64,000 nt of DNA, from assembly GCF_009725235.1 (NCBI RefSeq), contig NZ_WJFC01000050.1, positions 6,797 through 70,796 of the forward strand, in the 5' to 3' direction. Positions 9,395-19,500 of the stretch are shown piece by piece. The position numbers and the translations under genes are program-made. The stretch comes from Scytonema sp. UIC 10036 (lineage in GTDB: Bacteria; Cyanobacteriota; Cyanobacteriia; Cyanobacteriales; Nostocaceae). How positions within the stretch are numbered: the stretch's first letter is position 1; every line of letters starts with the position of its first letter. The notes under the pieces are model-generated. The model searched no databases and had not been told where the DNA came from. It worked only from the letters and a program-made list of their open reading frames with translations.

Positions 9395-10950
9395 CTGCAA
9401 CGACAGCGATTGAACAAAGACGAGCGTTATTACAAAAACAACTTGATGAAGCCAAAACTCAAATTGAGCGGAACAAGCTGGGTCAGTTTGCCACACCAAC
9501 TGATTTGGCAACAGATATTTTAGAATATGCCAAGTCACTTTTACCATCTGACCTCAAAATCCGTTTTCTAGACCCAGCTTTTGGTACTGGCTCCTTCTAC
9601 TCCGCTTTGTTACGGGTATTTCCAGCGTCACAAATTGTTTCAGCAGTTGGATACGAGATCGATCCCTATTATGGTGATGAAGCAATTAAACTTTGGGGTA
9701 ACACACCACTTAAGTTAAAAATCGCTGACTTTACCCAGGTTACACCTCTTAGCAGCAATGAAGCTCTAGCTAATTTGCTCATTTGCAATCCACCCTATGT
9801 CCGACATCATCACTTGAGTAAAGTTGAGAAGCTGCGGTTGCACAATAAAACTTCGCAGACAACTGGTATAAAGCTAAGTGGGTTAGCCGGACTCTACTGC
9901 CACTTCTTGTGTATTTCAGATGCGTGGATGGCTGAAAATGCTCTTGCGGGATGGCTAATACCCAGTGGATTTATGGATGTGAATTATGGACAGCAAATTA
10001 AAGAGTACCTGCTCAATCGTGTCACTTTGCTGCGTATTCATCGCTTTTATCCAAAAGATGTGCAGTTTGAAGACGCATTGGTGTCATCAGCAGTAGTTTG
10101 GTTCAAGAAGGCTTTGCCACCAACCCATCATACTGTTGAATTTACCTACGGCGGGAGTTTGGCTTCCCCACTCGTTCGAGAGCAGGTTTTGGTGGATGTT
10201 TTACGCTCAACAGCTAAGTGGACTCGGTTTGGAGGAGCGTCTGGTAGCCCCAGTTCCAATTTCAAGCCCGTGTTGCTTCAGGATTTATTTACCATCAAAC
10301 GCGGTTTGGCAACGGGTGCTAACAATTTCTTTGTGCTGACACCAAAGCAAGTTTCTCAACACCAACTCCCGACTGAGTTTTTAAAACCAATTCTACCCAG
10401 TCCGCGATTTTTATCAGTTGATGAGATTGAAGCTGATAGCGCTGGAAATCCAGTTTTAGACCGCCAGCTATTCCTGATTCGGTGCGATTTGCCTAATTTT
10501 GAGGTGGAAGCGAAGTATCCTGCGCTTTGGAAATATCTTCAACTGGGAGTCAAAAATGGAATTAGCGATCGCTATCTATGCAAACATCGCTCACCTTGGT
10601 ACTTGCAGGAAAACCGACCCCCCTCACCATTCCTTTGCACCTACATGGGACGTATTGATACCCATCGGGCAAAACCTTTTCGATTTATCCTGAATCACTC
10701 AATGGCGACAGCAACTAACGTCTACTTGATGTTGTATCCCAAACCTGCTTTGGCTGATGCACTGTCAAAGAAGCCAGAACTGTTTAAGAAGATATGGTTG
10801 GCGCTCAATGAAATTAAGAGTGAAACGTTGATAGGTGAGGGTCGAGTGTATGGCGGTGGATTGCATAAGCTGGAGCCGAAGGAACTAGGGCTAGCTCCGG
10901 CAGATAAAATTTTTGAGGTTTTGAACCAGTATCAAGCGATGGGTCTGTAA
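9391..10950 (+). CDS. N6-adenine DNA methyltransferase of the XamI-type system
   Basis: The 519-residue protein carries the SAM-binding motif FLDPAFGTGSF (about 59-69) and the catalytic NPPY (133-136), the arrangement of Eco57I/TaqI-like N6-adenine methylases. The N-terminal NKLGQFATP motif is also typical of this group. The C-terminal half (about 280-519) should hold the target-recognition domain. It overlaps the endonuclease gene by 4 bp and is the cognate modification enzyme. The two ends of the operon are flanked by minus-strand signalling genes, so the pair looks like a separately acquired cassette. The gene appears intact. Confidence 0.9.
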   Translation: MTATTAIEQRRALLQKQLDEAKTQIERNKLGQFATPTDLATDILEYAKSLLPSDLKIRFLDPAFGTGSFYSALLRVFPASQIVSAVGYEIDPYYGDEAIKLWGNTPLKLKIADFTQVTPLSSNEALANLLICNPPYVRHHHLSKVEKLRLHNKTSQTTGIKLSGLAGLYCHFLCISDAWMAENALAGWLIPSGFMDVNYGQQIKEYLLNRVTLLRIHRFYPKDVQFEDALVSSAVVWFKKALPPTHHTVEFTYGGSLASPLVREQVLVDVLRSTAKWTRFGGASGSPSSNFKPVLLQDLFTIKRGLATGANNFFVLTPKQVSQHQLPTEFLKPILPSPRFLSVDEIEADSAGNPVLDRQLFLIRCDLPNFEVEAKYPALWKYLQLGVKNGISDRYLCKHRSPWYLQENRPPSPFLCTYMGRIDTHRAKPFRFILNHSMATATNVYLMLYPKPALADALSKKPELFKKIWLALNEIKSETLIGEGRVYGGGLHKLEPKELGLAPADKIFEVLNQYQAMGL

Positions 10951-11028
10951 GCCACAAAGTTAACCAAGTAGATTTCTTCAACTTTGTCCGTTTTCTATTG
11001 AAATGCCATAACAACTCTAACTTTACCC

Positions 11029-14000
11029 TTAATTGCATAAAGCTTTGTCGCTTTCACTAACATTAGGATTATTTTCTAGATAATAATGTAGCAAATCACA
11101 GCCACGCTTGAGTAACCCTTCTAATGATGGATTGATGAGTAGTTTACTATTAGGATTCTCTAAGTCACGCAGAATTATAGTTCTATCAGCGCTAGCTGAA
11201 GCAAGTAGCTTACCATCAGGGCTAAAACTCACACCATTGACTGCATCGCTGTGCCCTGTTAAAGTCTTTATTTCTCTGCCAGTCGCTACATCCCAAAGCT
11301 TTACAGTTTTATCCCGACTAGTTGTGGCAAGTGTCTTGCCATCGGCGCTGAAACTCACATCAGTTACTGCATCGCTGTGCCCTGTTAAAGTCTTTATTTC
11401 TCTGGCACTTATCAGATCCCAAAGTTTAACAGTTTCGTCAGAACTAACTGTGGCAATTGTTTTGCCATCAGGGCTGAAAGCTACCCTATTAATTCCAGCA
11501 GTATGACCTTTTAAAGTCTTTATTTCTTTGCCAGTCGCTACATTCCAAAACTTTACAGTTTTATCCCGACTAGCTGTGGCAATTATGTTGCCATCAGGAC
11601 TGAAAATCACATCAGTTACTGCATCGGTATGCCCTGCTAAAGTTTGTATTAGTCTGCCAGTCGCTACATTCCAAAGTTTAACGCTTTTGTCCGAACTAGT
11701 TGAAGCAAACGTTTTACCATCAGGGCTGAAACTCACACCAGTGACTGAAGCTGTGTGACCTAAGAGGGAAACAAAAAATTCATTATTTAGTCTCCAAAGC
11801 TTCACGGTTTTATCGAGACTGGCTGAAGCAAGCGTTTTACCATCAGGACTGAAACTCACATCAGTTACTGCATCGCTATGTCCTTCAAAAGTTTTCAGTA
11901 GTGTGCCATCTACTCTCCAAAGTTTCACAGTTTTGTCAGAACTAGCTGTGGCAAGAAACTGACCATCAGGGCTGAAACTTACACCATTTACTGCATCACT
12001 GTGCCCTTTTAAAGTTTTCTCTAAGGTGCCATCTTGCTTCCAAAGCTTTATAGTGTTATCATAACTAGGGGTGGCAAGTACCTGACCATTAGGGCTGAAA
12101 CTTACACCATTTACTGCATCGCTATGACCTTTTAAAGTACTCAGTTCTTTGCCATTTGAGTTCCAAAGTTTAACGGTTCTGTCAGAACTAGCTGCGGCAA
12201 TTATGTTGCCATCAGGACTGAAAATCACACCACTCACTGCATTACTGTGCCCTGTTAAAGTCGTCAGTTCTTTGTCAGTCGCTACATCCCAAAGCTTTAC
12301 AGTGTTATCGTCAGCTGTGGCAATTATATTGCCATCAGGGCTGAAACTTACACCGTACACTGAAGCGCTGGACTCTTTTAAAGTTTTCAGTAGCGTACCA
12401 TCTGTGCTCCAAAGCTTTACAGTTTTATCCCGGCTAGTTGTGGCAAGTAACTGACCATCGGGACTGAAACGCACATTAGTAACTGCATCATTATGCCCTT
12501 CTAAAGTCGTCAGTAATTTACCATCTATGGTCCAAAGCTTTACAGTTTTATCCCGACTGGCAGTGGCAAGTAACTGACCATCAGGACTAAAACTTAATTT
12601 TAGAATCCCATCGCTATGTGACCCTAAACGATTGAACTCATTAACCTTAAAGATTGCTTGTTGTAACGCAGTCACAACTTCTCGGGTAATCTCGGTTTCT
12701 GCCCCTAACCTTCGCATTAATTTTGCTCCCGCTTTTAGAGATTCTATCGAAGCATCGAATTCCTGATTTAAAAGCAACAATGCTTTTGAAGAGGCAATTC
12801 GAGCTTCTATCTCACTTTTTTCAGACTGCCGATGCTGATTAAAAGCGAATATGCTCAGTACAGTTGCAATGAGAAACCCAGCCCCCACGCTAACTATGAT
12901 TAGTCTTTGTCGCTTAATAGCTTCTGCTTGATGTCGAATTTTTTCCTTTTCTGCTATTTCGCGATCGCGAGCTACAGTGCTTTCCTTCAAGAAATTGATC
13001 GCCTGCTCGAATTCCGGGTTGTAACGCTTTGCCCAAGCTGCATTGGGTCGGTTTTTCTCCAGCCATTTCATAGCAATGGTGAGTTCGGGATCGCGCCAAA
13101 GTCCTGCTCTTCCTTCCCAATAAAGTATTGCTGTTTCTGCCAAACGCCGATAAATCTGAGCTGCTTGGCTCTCTTCCTCTACCCAATCCTCAAGTTGTTG
13201 CCATCCCCTCATTAAACTTTCATGGGACATATCTAACACGGAATTCTCATTCAGTCTTGTCCCTACAGGTGGCATTAAAAACGAGCAACCAGGAGCACGA
13301 AATTGCTCTACAATGTTAATAACTTCTCCTGACTCTGCCTCAGCAACATCGCAGATTTCTTGTACCTTAGTAGGACGGCGAATGCCGCGACCATCAAAGG
13401 CTTTCTCTGTTAGGCATTTAAATAACTTTTCGGCAATTTTCTGACAACGAACGTCGGGTAAACCTTTATAAATTTCATCTCCATGTTGCGACAATGCTTT
13501 CGCCATGCTCCCGATCGCTTCATAATGATACAGGTCGATCGCTTCTCCATCCTGATGATTGTTTGCCCAGTAGTTCCTGGTACGCATCAAAGCGTGTTGC
13601 AAAATGGGTAGCTGGTCGGGGTTGTCACCCATGTCATTCAGCAGCCGATTCACCAAGCGCTTAGTCATCTTAGCCCCACCCACCGCACACGGTCCCTCAA
13701 TAGCTATGCGACGTTGGTCGCGGGTCATGCGTGGGACTAAATACTGACTGTCATTGAGGGCTTCAGGTAAATCCCGAAATTGGGCACAATCCCCCAGAAA
13801 GTCAGAACGCATAGTGATCGCAACGTAAATAGGAACGACTTTCTGTCCGGTGGCTTCTAGCAACAATTTTACAAAAGCTGCTGCTTCATCTCCAGATTCT
13901 TTGCTCAAAGCATTTTGTTTAAAGCGAAACAGTTCCTCAAACTGATCCACTACCACCAGTAAATTATCATCACTCGGCATTCTAGCCTGCTGCACAACCT

Positions 14001-14388
14001 CAATGAGTCCTAACGCCCCACGACGCAAAGTCGTTTCCGTCATGATTGCAGACACGGCATCCTCTGAGTCCATGGCAAAAACCTTGGGGTGATTCAATGC
14101 ACGTGCAAGGTTACCAATCGGGTCATCTCCCGGACGGAACACCGCTACTCGCCAGCTTGAACCAGCTTGAACCATAAACCCATTGTACAGAGAGGGCAAT
14201 AATCCTGCCCGTACTAGTGAGGACTTTCCACTTCCAGAAGTTCCTACCACTGCTAGTAAACGATTGCGCCCCAGACGCCTCAGTAACTCATCTGCTTGAC
14301 CTTCTCGTCCAAAAAATAAGTGAGCCTCATCAACTTCAAAAGGGCGCAGACCGGGGAAAGGATTGAAGCGAACTTGGGTAGTTACCAT
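11029..14388 (-). CDS. STAND NTPase with 12 WD40 repeats
   Basis: The start is the ATG at 14388, which overlaps the upstream stop codon (TGATG); a GTG one codon earlier is possible. The protein opens with NPFPGLRPFEVDEAHLFFGR, the entry motif of STAND NTPases coupled to WD40 repeats. Walker A is GTSGSGKSS (about 49-57), the Walker B-like strand is LLVVVDQFEELF (about 155-166), and a membrane-like helix sits near 490-512. Twelve WD40 repeats with FSPDG and VKLW follow from about residue 590. It lacks a protease domain of its own, unlike the giant at the left edge. The gene just upstream encodes CHAT and TIR domains, so the effector is probably supplied in trans. That division of labour is inference from overlap and order. 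Confidence 0.92.
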   Translation of the reverse strand: MVTTQVRFNPFPGLRPFEVDEAHLFFGREGQADELLRRLGRNRLLAVVGTSGSGKSSLVRAGLLPSLYNGFMVQAGSSWRVAVFRPGDDPIGNLARALNHPKVFAMDSEDAVSAIMTETTLRRGALGLIEVVQQARMPSDDNLLVVVDQFEELFRFKQNALSKESGDEAAAFVKLLLEATGQKVVPIYVAITMRSDFLGDCAQFRDLPEALNDSQYLVPRMTRDQRRIAIEGPCAVGGAKMTKRLVNRLLNDMGDNPDQLPILQHALMRTRNYWANNHQDGEAIDLYHYEAIGSMAKALSQHGDEIYKGLPDVRCQKIAEKLFKCLTEKAFDGRGIRRPTKVQEICDVAEAESGEVINIVEQFRAPGCSFLMPPVGTRLNENSVLDMSHESLMRGWQQLEDWVEEESQAAQIYRRLAETAILYWEGRAGLWRDPELTIAMKWLEKNRPNAAWAKRYNPEFEQAINFLKESTVARDREIAEKEKIRHQAEAIKRQRLIIVSVGAGFLIATVLSIFAFNQHRQSEKSEIEARIASSKALLLLNQEFDASIESLKAGAKLMRRLGAETEITREVVTALQQAIFKVNEFNRLGSHSDGILKLSFSPDGQLLATASRDKTVKLWTIDGKLLTTLEGHNDAVTNVRFSPDGQLLATTSRDKTVKLWSTDGTLLKTLKESSASVYGVSFSPDGNIIATADDNTVKLWDVATDKELTTLTGHSNAVSGVIFSPDGNIIAAASSDRTVKLWNSNGKELSTLKGHSDAVNGVSFSPNGQVLATPSYDNTIKLWKQDGTLEKTLKGHSDAVNGVSFSPDGQFLATASSDKTVKLWRVDGTLLKTFEGHSDAVTDVSFSPDGKTLASASLDKTVKLWRLNNEFFVSLLGHTASVTGVSFSPDGKTFASTSSDKSVKLWNVATGRLIQTLAGHTDAVTDVIFSPDGNIIATASRDKTVKFWNVATGKEIKTLKGHTAGINRVAFSPDGKTIATVSSDETVKLWDLISAREIKTLTGHSDAVTDVSFSADGKTLATTSRDKTVKLWDVATGREIKTLTGHSDAVNGVSFSPDGKLLASASADRTIILRDLENPNSKLLINPSLEGLLKRGCDLLHYYLENNPNVSESDKALCN

Positions 14389-16469
14389 CACTGCAGCCCT
14401 CCTTGACTTTGAGTCAATTGAACTCGAAATGGTTCTAATGCATGAGGAGAAAATTCTTCAAAGTTTTTGATGACCATCGCTTGGTGAGTGCGGAATCGCT
14501 GTTTTTGGTTTGTTTCAGGTCCAGCCACGTACACGGCGATCGCTAGCATGGGTTTCGCTCTGCCATATCCAGCAGCTTTTTGTAACTCCCGCAGCTTTGT
14601 CCTCAGCCATAGCTCATTCCCCTGTCCATAGTATATAAGAACAGCATCGCAATCGCGTAAACTTTCCTGATGATACTGGCGTACTTCCGCCTCATCTCCT
14701 TCAAACATTGATGGAAGTACTTCCCATTCTTGAGACCAAAGATATTCTTCTAAAGGTTCAATGGGATCGAGATCGCGGCGATCGTAAATCAAGTAAACCT
14801 GAGTTGGTCCCTCAAATCTTCGCCTTGGTTCAGAAGACGCTTGGCGAGGGTTGAGTTTATCTTGGATGATAGTTTTAAAATCTTCCAAAGAAGTTTGCAA
14901 CAACTCGGCATCATCCTGCAAAAGCTCAATAAATTCTGACTGTCGGGTTTCAAGAACATTGAGTTCACTTGGTGTCCAAACCAAGTAGGAGAATTCAGAA
15001 TTCTGCTGCTTATGTGCCTTAGCGAGAGAATACTGTAACTCAACCACTGACTGCTCTAATCCTTCCGGGATTATACCATAACGTTGACCCATCAAATGAA
15101 TCGAGAGCTTACAGTTTTCTAAATTCTCGCGAACCACTCCTGGGAAGTCAGGATTTAATGGTAGCGATTGACCGGGAACAATTATGTAACCCCTCTGTTG
15201 CAATTCGCGTCTAATTTTATCACGTGCTTCATTCAAATCAAAGGTAGTTTCTGCTAGGTAAATTGTTGTGCCTGTTGATTTGACAGATATAGGGCTGGCT
15301 TCCTCTACCTTCATCGGCTGGAAAGTTTCGAGAAGCTGATAAATATCATAGGTAAGGTCTTCCAGTTTCGCCCAGTATTTTTTTTCCGACTCAAAACCAA
15401 ATATTCTATTAAATTCTTGGGGTCTACCTGTCTGACCCATCTCATAAAATTCATAACTGAGGAGAGACCTTAGTTCTTGAGGTTGTTGCTCGAGAGGTAC
15501 TGGGGTTTTGATAACTTTAAAAATGCGCGATTTATTACCCGCCACTCGAATACCGCCTGTTTCCTCAGCCGATTTACAAAATTCCTGCAATTCCTTTATA
15601 CACCATTGTGATTTCAAATAACGAGGGGAGAGTACAGAGACTAGCAGCGCCACTTTGGGGAATTGCACAACAATCTTATCGTCAAAGTAATCATTCTCCT
15701 GCAACTTGAGAGAACGGCAAATTCTAGCTTTTTCGCCACGTAACTGTGCTAAACGAATTTCTAATACGCGATGGAAATCAGAAATCCATCCTGACTGACT
15801 TTCAGAGAGAGGCTGATTATCGATATTAGCGTAGCTGATATAAATATCATTGTCAAAATCCACTGATTTATGAGTAGAAGCATCAGCAGGTGCTACGCTA
15901 GACGGTTTAGATTTAAGGACTGGAGTCAAATACTCAGGACTACCTTTTAAGTGAATAGAAGTACAACCCATTTTAAAAGCATACTCATAACTTTCCCCAG
16001 CCCCCAATGCGTCATAAAATCCAGTAGCAAACTCAATTGCCGCCATATCCCCAATTGGCTGATTCATGCCGATAACATAATTAATATGTCGATGAATTGC
16101 TTGAGCTTGCGCTTCGCTATAGCAGGCGTTAAGCAAAACACACTCTACGGTTCCGCAAAATAGCTCAAATAGGTTTGCAATAGATTCACTACTCACCAGT
16201 TGTGTCACCCCAGAATTATCCTCTAAAGCCAAACCCTCAGTACCCGCACCATGTCCGCAAAAGTGAACGATATTTGGCTTGCGATCCAGTAACGCACGAC
16301 GTAAGTCTTCAACTCGTACAGCCCACTTGCTGACGATTTCAAACTTATCTCGGTTTTTGGCTCGTTGCAACGCCGACTCGATTTCCCGCGCCTCTTCCCC
16401 CAATCGCAAGGGGCTTGTATCCTTTGGATTAGCTGATAATATTAAGATTTTTTTCACTGCGCTATCCAT
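14388..16469 (-). CDS. CHAT - TIR - DUF4062-like - TIR-like multidomain protein
   Basis: This 693-residue protein has four modules. Residues 1-185 are a CHAT (caspase-like) domain with His73 in HFCGHG and Cys116 in LNACYSEA. Residues about 207-370 are a TIR domain starting DIYISYANID, with the putative catalytic Glu293 in SQWCIKEL. Residues about 410-540 (TTIYLAETTFDLNEARDKI) resemble DUF4062, and about 575-690 (QVYLIYDRRD ... DAVLIYYGQ) look like a second, TIR-like domain. TIR domains in bacterial immunity often degrade NAD+; CHAT domains are proteases or their regulators. The stop overlaps the start of the NTPase-WD40 gene, and the NACHT-HEAT-CHAT gene lies 120 bp upstream on the same strand. 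Both catalytic centres look intact. The combined architecture is unusual. Confidence 0.85.
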   Translation of the reverse strand: MDSAVKKILILSANPKDTSPLRLGEEAREIESALQRAKNRDKFEIVSKWAVRVEDLRRALLDRKPNIVHFCGHGAGTEGLALEDNSGVTQLVSSESIANLFELFCGTVECVLLNACYSEAQAQAIHRHINYVIGMNQPIGDMAAIEFATGFYDALGAGESYEYAFKMGCTSIHLKGSPEYLTPVLKSKPSSVAPADASTHKSVDFDNDIYISYANIDNQPLSESQSGWISDFHRVLEIRLAQLRGEKARICRSLKLQENDYFDDKIVVQFPKVALLVSVLSPRYLKSQWCIKELQEFCKSAEETGGIRVAGNKSRIFKVIKTPVPLEQQPQELRSLLSYEFYEMGQTGRPQEFNRIFGFESEKKYWAKLEDLTYDIYQLLETFQPMKVEEASPISVKSTGTTIYLAETTFDLNEARDKIRRELQQRGYIIVPGQSLPLNPDFPGVVRENLENCKLSIHLMGQRYGIIPEGLEQSVVELQYSLAKAHKQQNSEFSYLVWTPSELNVLETRQSEFIELLQDDAELLQTSLEDFKTIIQDKLNPRQASSEPRRRFEGPTQVYLIYDRRDLDPIEPLEEYLWSQEWEVLPSMFEGDEAEVRQYHQESLRDCDAVLIYYGQGNELWLRTKLRELQKAAGYGRAKPMLAIAVYVAGPETNQKQRFRTHQAMVIKNFEEFSPHALEPFRVQLTQSQGGLQ

Positions 16470-16589
16470 TTGGAAACACGGTTTCTATATGGAAACAGTT
16501 CCCTACTGTATCATTTCGGTTAATTGTCTGCTCCTCTAAATTCAGAATAGCTGTAAGTTGAATCAACATATGCATTTTAGAGTAGTTAC

Positions 16590-19500
16590 TCAGATCGTGT
16601 ATGAATTTAAGATGATTCCATCCTTTGCACGCATATAGAGTACTGGTGTAGCAAAGTCGCGTTTATCTAATCCAACTTCCTGAGAAATGGCGTTGCGGGT
16701 TGTCTGGATGGCAGCGTCTACGGGATAGCCCAGGGCAAGGGTGCGGTAGAATTCATCGGCAAAAAGCTTGGCGGTGCTATCAAGGATAGGATATTGCATG
16801 GCGACTACTGCTGGTATTCCCCGTTGCACCAGGTTGGGTGCTATTCCTGCAAAGATTTGATGCCCCGACACCTCTGCCCCTTGACAGGAATTGAGCACAA
16901 CTAACCCCAAGCTGCGGTTGCCTAAGAAGAAGTTGGCGAAACCCTCATCATCCAACAATTTAGCTGCCTTATTGGTATCTTCCAGCGCCATGTAGCCTTT
17001 GTTGTTTTCAAAAACACCGTGTCCGATGAAGTGGAATATATTGTAGGGTTTTTCGCGCAGCTTTTGATTAATATTGCGGACAGTAGCTTCTTGTATAACA
17101 TCTAACTCTATTTTAGCTGCTTCTATGTGCTTTTTCAGCGCCGCTCGAATAAGTGTTTCTTCGCCAGTTGCGTCTAATTTTGCTAAGTCAGTAGGGGATG
17201 AAATAACAAGTAGCACTTTCAGAGGTAAATTGGCGGCTATAATGTCCCGTTTTTGTAGGGGAACATCAATATAGCGAGAGAGCATTGTTTGGGTATTGTT
17301 TCCTAAAAAGGCATTGGTTTCCTCGTTATAGAGGAATTCCCAGGGGAGGGCGGCTAATTGGGGAGATTGAAATAGCAAGCGCAAGCGGACGCTGTATTCA
17401 TTTGCTTGTGCCCCCGCCATTGTAGCATGAAAGCGAGCGTTAATTTGGTTGGGAAAAAGCGCTTGGTAAAGTTTACTACCCAGTGCTTTGAGCAATTCGT
17501 TATCTGCTTGTTGAAGCTTAATTAATTTTAACGCCAAGTTAATTTCGTTCATTTCCAAGCGGAATTCACCCGAAACATCACCTTGTTCTGAGGAAGCGCG
17601 AATTTTGTTATTGTTATCAACTAATATTTGAAAATCTTTGTATTTCATAGTTTCTGATTTGGTTTTAGTTTCCTCCACTTTTGAAGAAGACTGTGCAATT
17701 CTGTAGTTATATAACTTACAATGTGTTTGAATAACCTCGATAATTTCAGCAAAATCCTCTCTGCCTGTTAGCCGCATATCCCAAAGAGAAGATAGGGCTG
17801 TAGGACTACTGATTTTTTCTAACACCTCAGCAGCACCTTTACAGACAAAGCTATCTTGAGTTTCTAAGCAATTGAGTAATTTTTGAATTGTTTCTTCATT
17901 GTCTAACTTGCTTAAGGCTTCAACAACTTTCTTCCGAAAATCAGGATCGTGATGACCCAAGGCTTCAAGCAATTCTGAACTTCCTTCTTTCCTACCGAGT
18001 TGTCCTAGAGCAATAGCAGCAGCCCAACGAGTATGGTATCTTGAATACTGTAACGCCCCAAGTAATCCTTCGATTGCTTCTTTAGTGCTTATCTTCCCTA
18101 ATGCTTCCGCAACCCTTATGTAGATATTAAGGTTGTCGAGTTCACAGAGCCATAATTCAATTGCATCTTCACTGCCTAATGTCTCTAATTCTTCATTACT
18201 TATCCCTAAAAAAGTCACTGTTTCACCATTCAGATTTCTCACTGCTTGAATATCCGCACAATTATCAGAAGGATAATAATGCCTTAATGCTTTGACTAGT
18301 TGTGGAATTGCCTCCTCTCTTCCAAGGTATCCCAAAGCAATAGCAGCACTTCTACGAACACAATAGTATTGATCCTCCAATGTCTGAAGTAATTCTGGAA
18401 TGTGTTTCTGACTACATATTGGTTCCAACATTAAAGCAGCTGTTCTACGAACACCAAATATTTCGTTTTTCAATTCCTTAAGTAGCTTTGGCAACGCTTC
18501 TTCTTTACCTAATTGTCCCAAAACTATGGTAGCCACCCAGCTAATATTCTCGTCTGGATGGTTCAAGAGTTCAAGCAAGTTTGGGTATGTTACTGGACTG
18601 TTTAGTTTTATCAGTATCTTAGCAGCTTGTTCACGGATATAATTGTCTGGCTCTACTAATTTTTTTAGTAATATTGGAATCGCAACTTTGCTGTCCAAGT
18701 TTACTAGCGCCTCCGTAGCACTGAGACGAACCATAGCATCTAGATCTTGCGATGATGTCTTGAGCAACCCTGGAATGGCTGTTTTTTCTCCCATTTGTCC
18801 CAAGATGATAGCAGCATTTTTCCGGATATGCGATTTTGGATCTTTTAAAGCTTTCAGCAATTGTGGAAGCACTCCTTCACCGTCAAGTTGCCCTAAAAGT
18901 CTGGCTGCCCCAAGCATAACGAACATATTGAAAGGCTCATCTAAGACCAAAACCTTTTCATGTAATTCTGAAATAGCTTCTTGCCTAGAGAGTTTGCCTA
19001 GTGTCCGGACAATGCTCATCCAAAGCAAAACATCTTTATCTGAACAAGAATTACTTATAGATGAGTTTAGGTCTGCTAATTTTTTGCGTAATCCTGGAAT
19101 GGCAGCCTGACAGTCAAGATATGCCAGCCATTCAGCTGCCCTCCGATACACATTGACATTCGGATTTTCTAATGCCTTGAGTAGTTCTGAAATAGCTGCT
19201 TCACTACCAATCTGACCTAATGCAAAAGTAGCACTGCTACTAACATCTGAATCTTTATCATTCCATGCTTTCCTTAAAGCATCAATTGCAACCTCAGAAC
19301 GTGTAATACCTAATAGTTTATTCTTAAGTAATTGAGGGACGTTTAGCTCGATAATTAAAGTTACCGTTTTAACCTGAAAATTTGGCTTTACTGAGCCTGC
19401 CAGCCTTGCCCCCAACTGTAAATCCACATCCAGTGCTAACTTTACTATTCTTAACGCTTGCTTCTCATTGTCTACTAACGCCAACATCAACGCTAGTGGT

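Noticed and set aside
11108..12454. Plus-strand frames rich in LPSGLK
   Set aside because: Antisense of WD40 repeats of the NTPase-WD40 gene.
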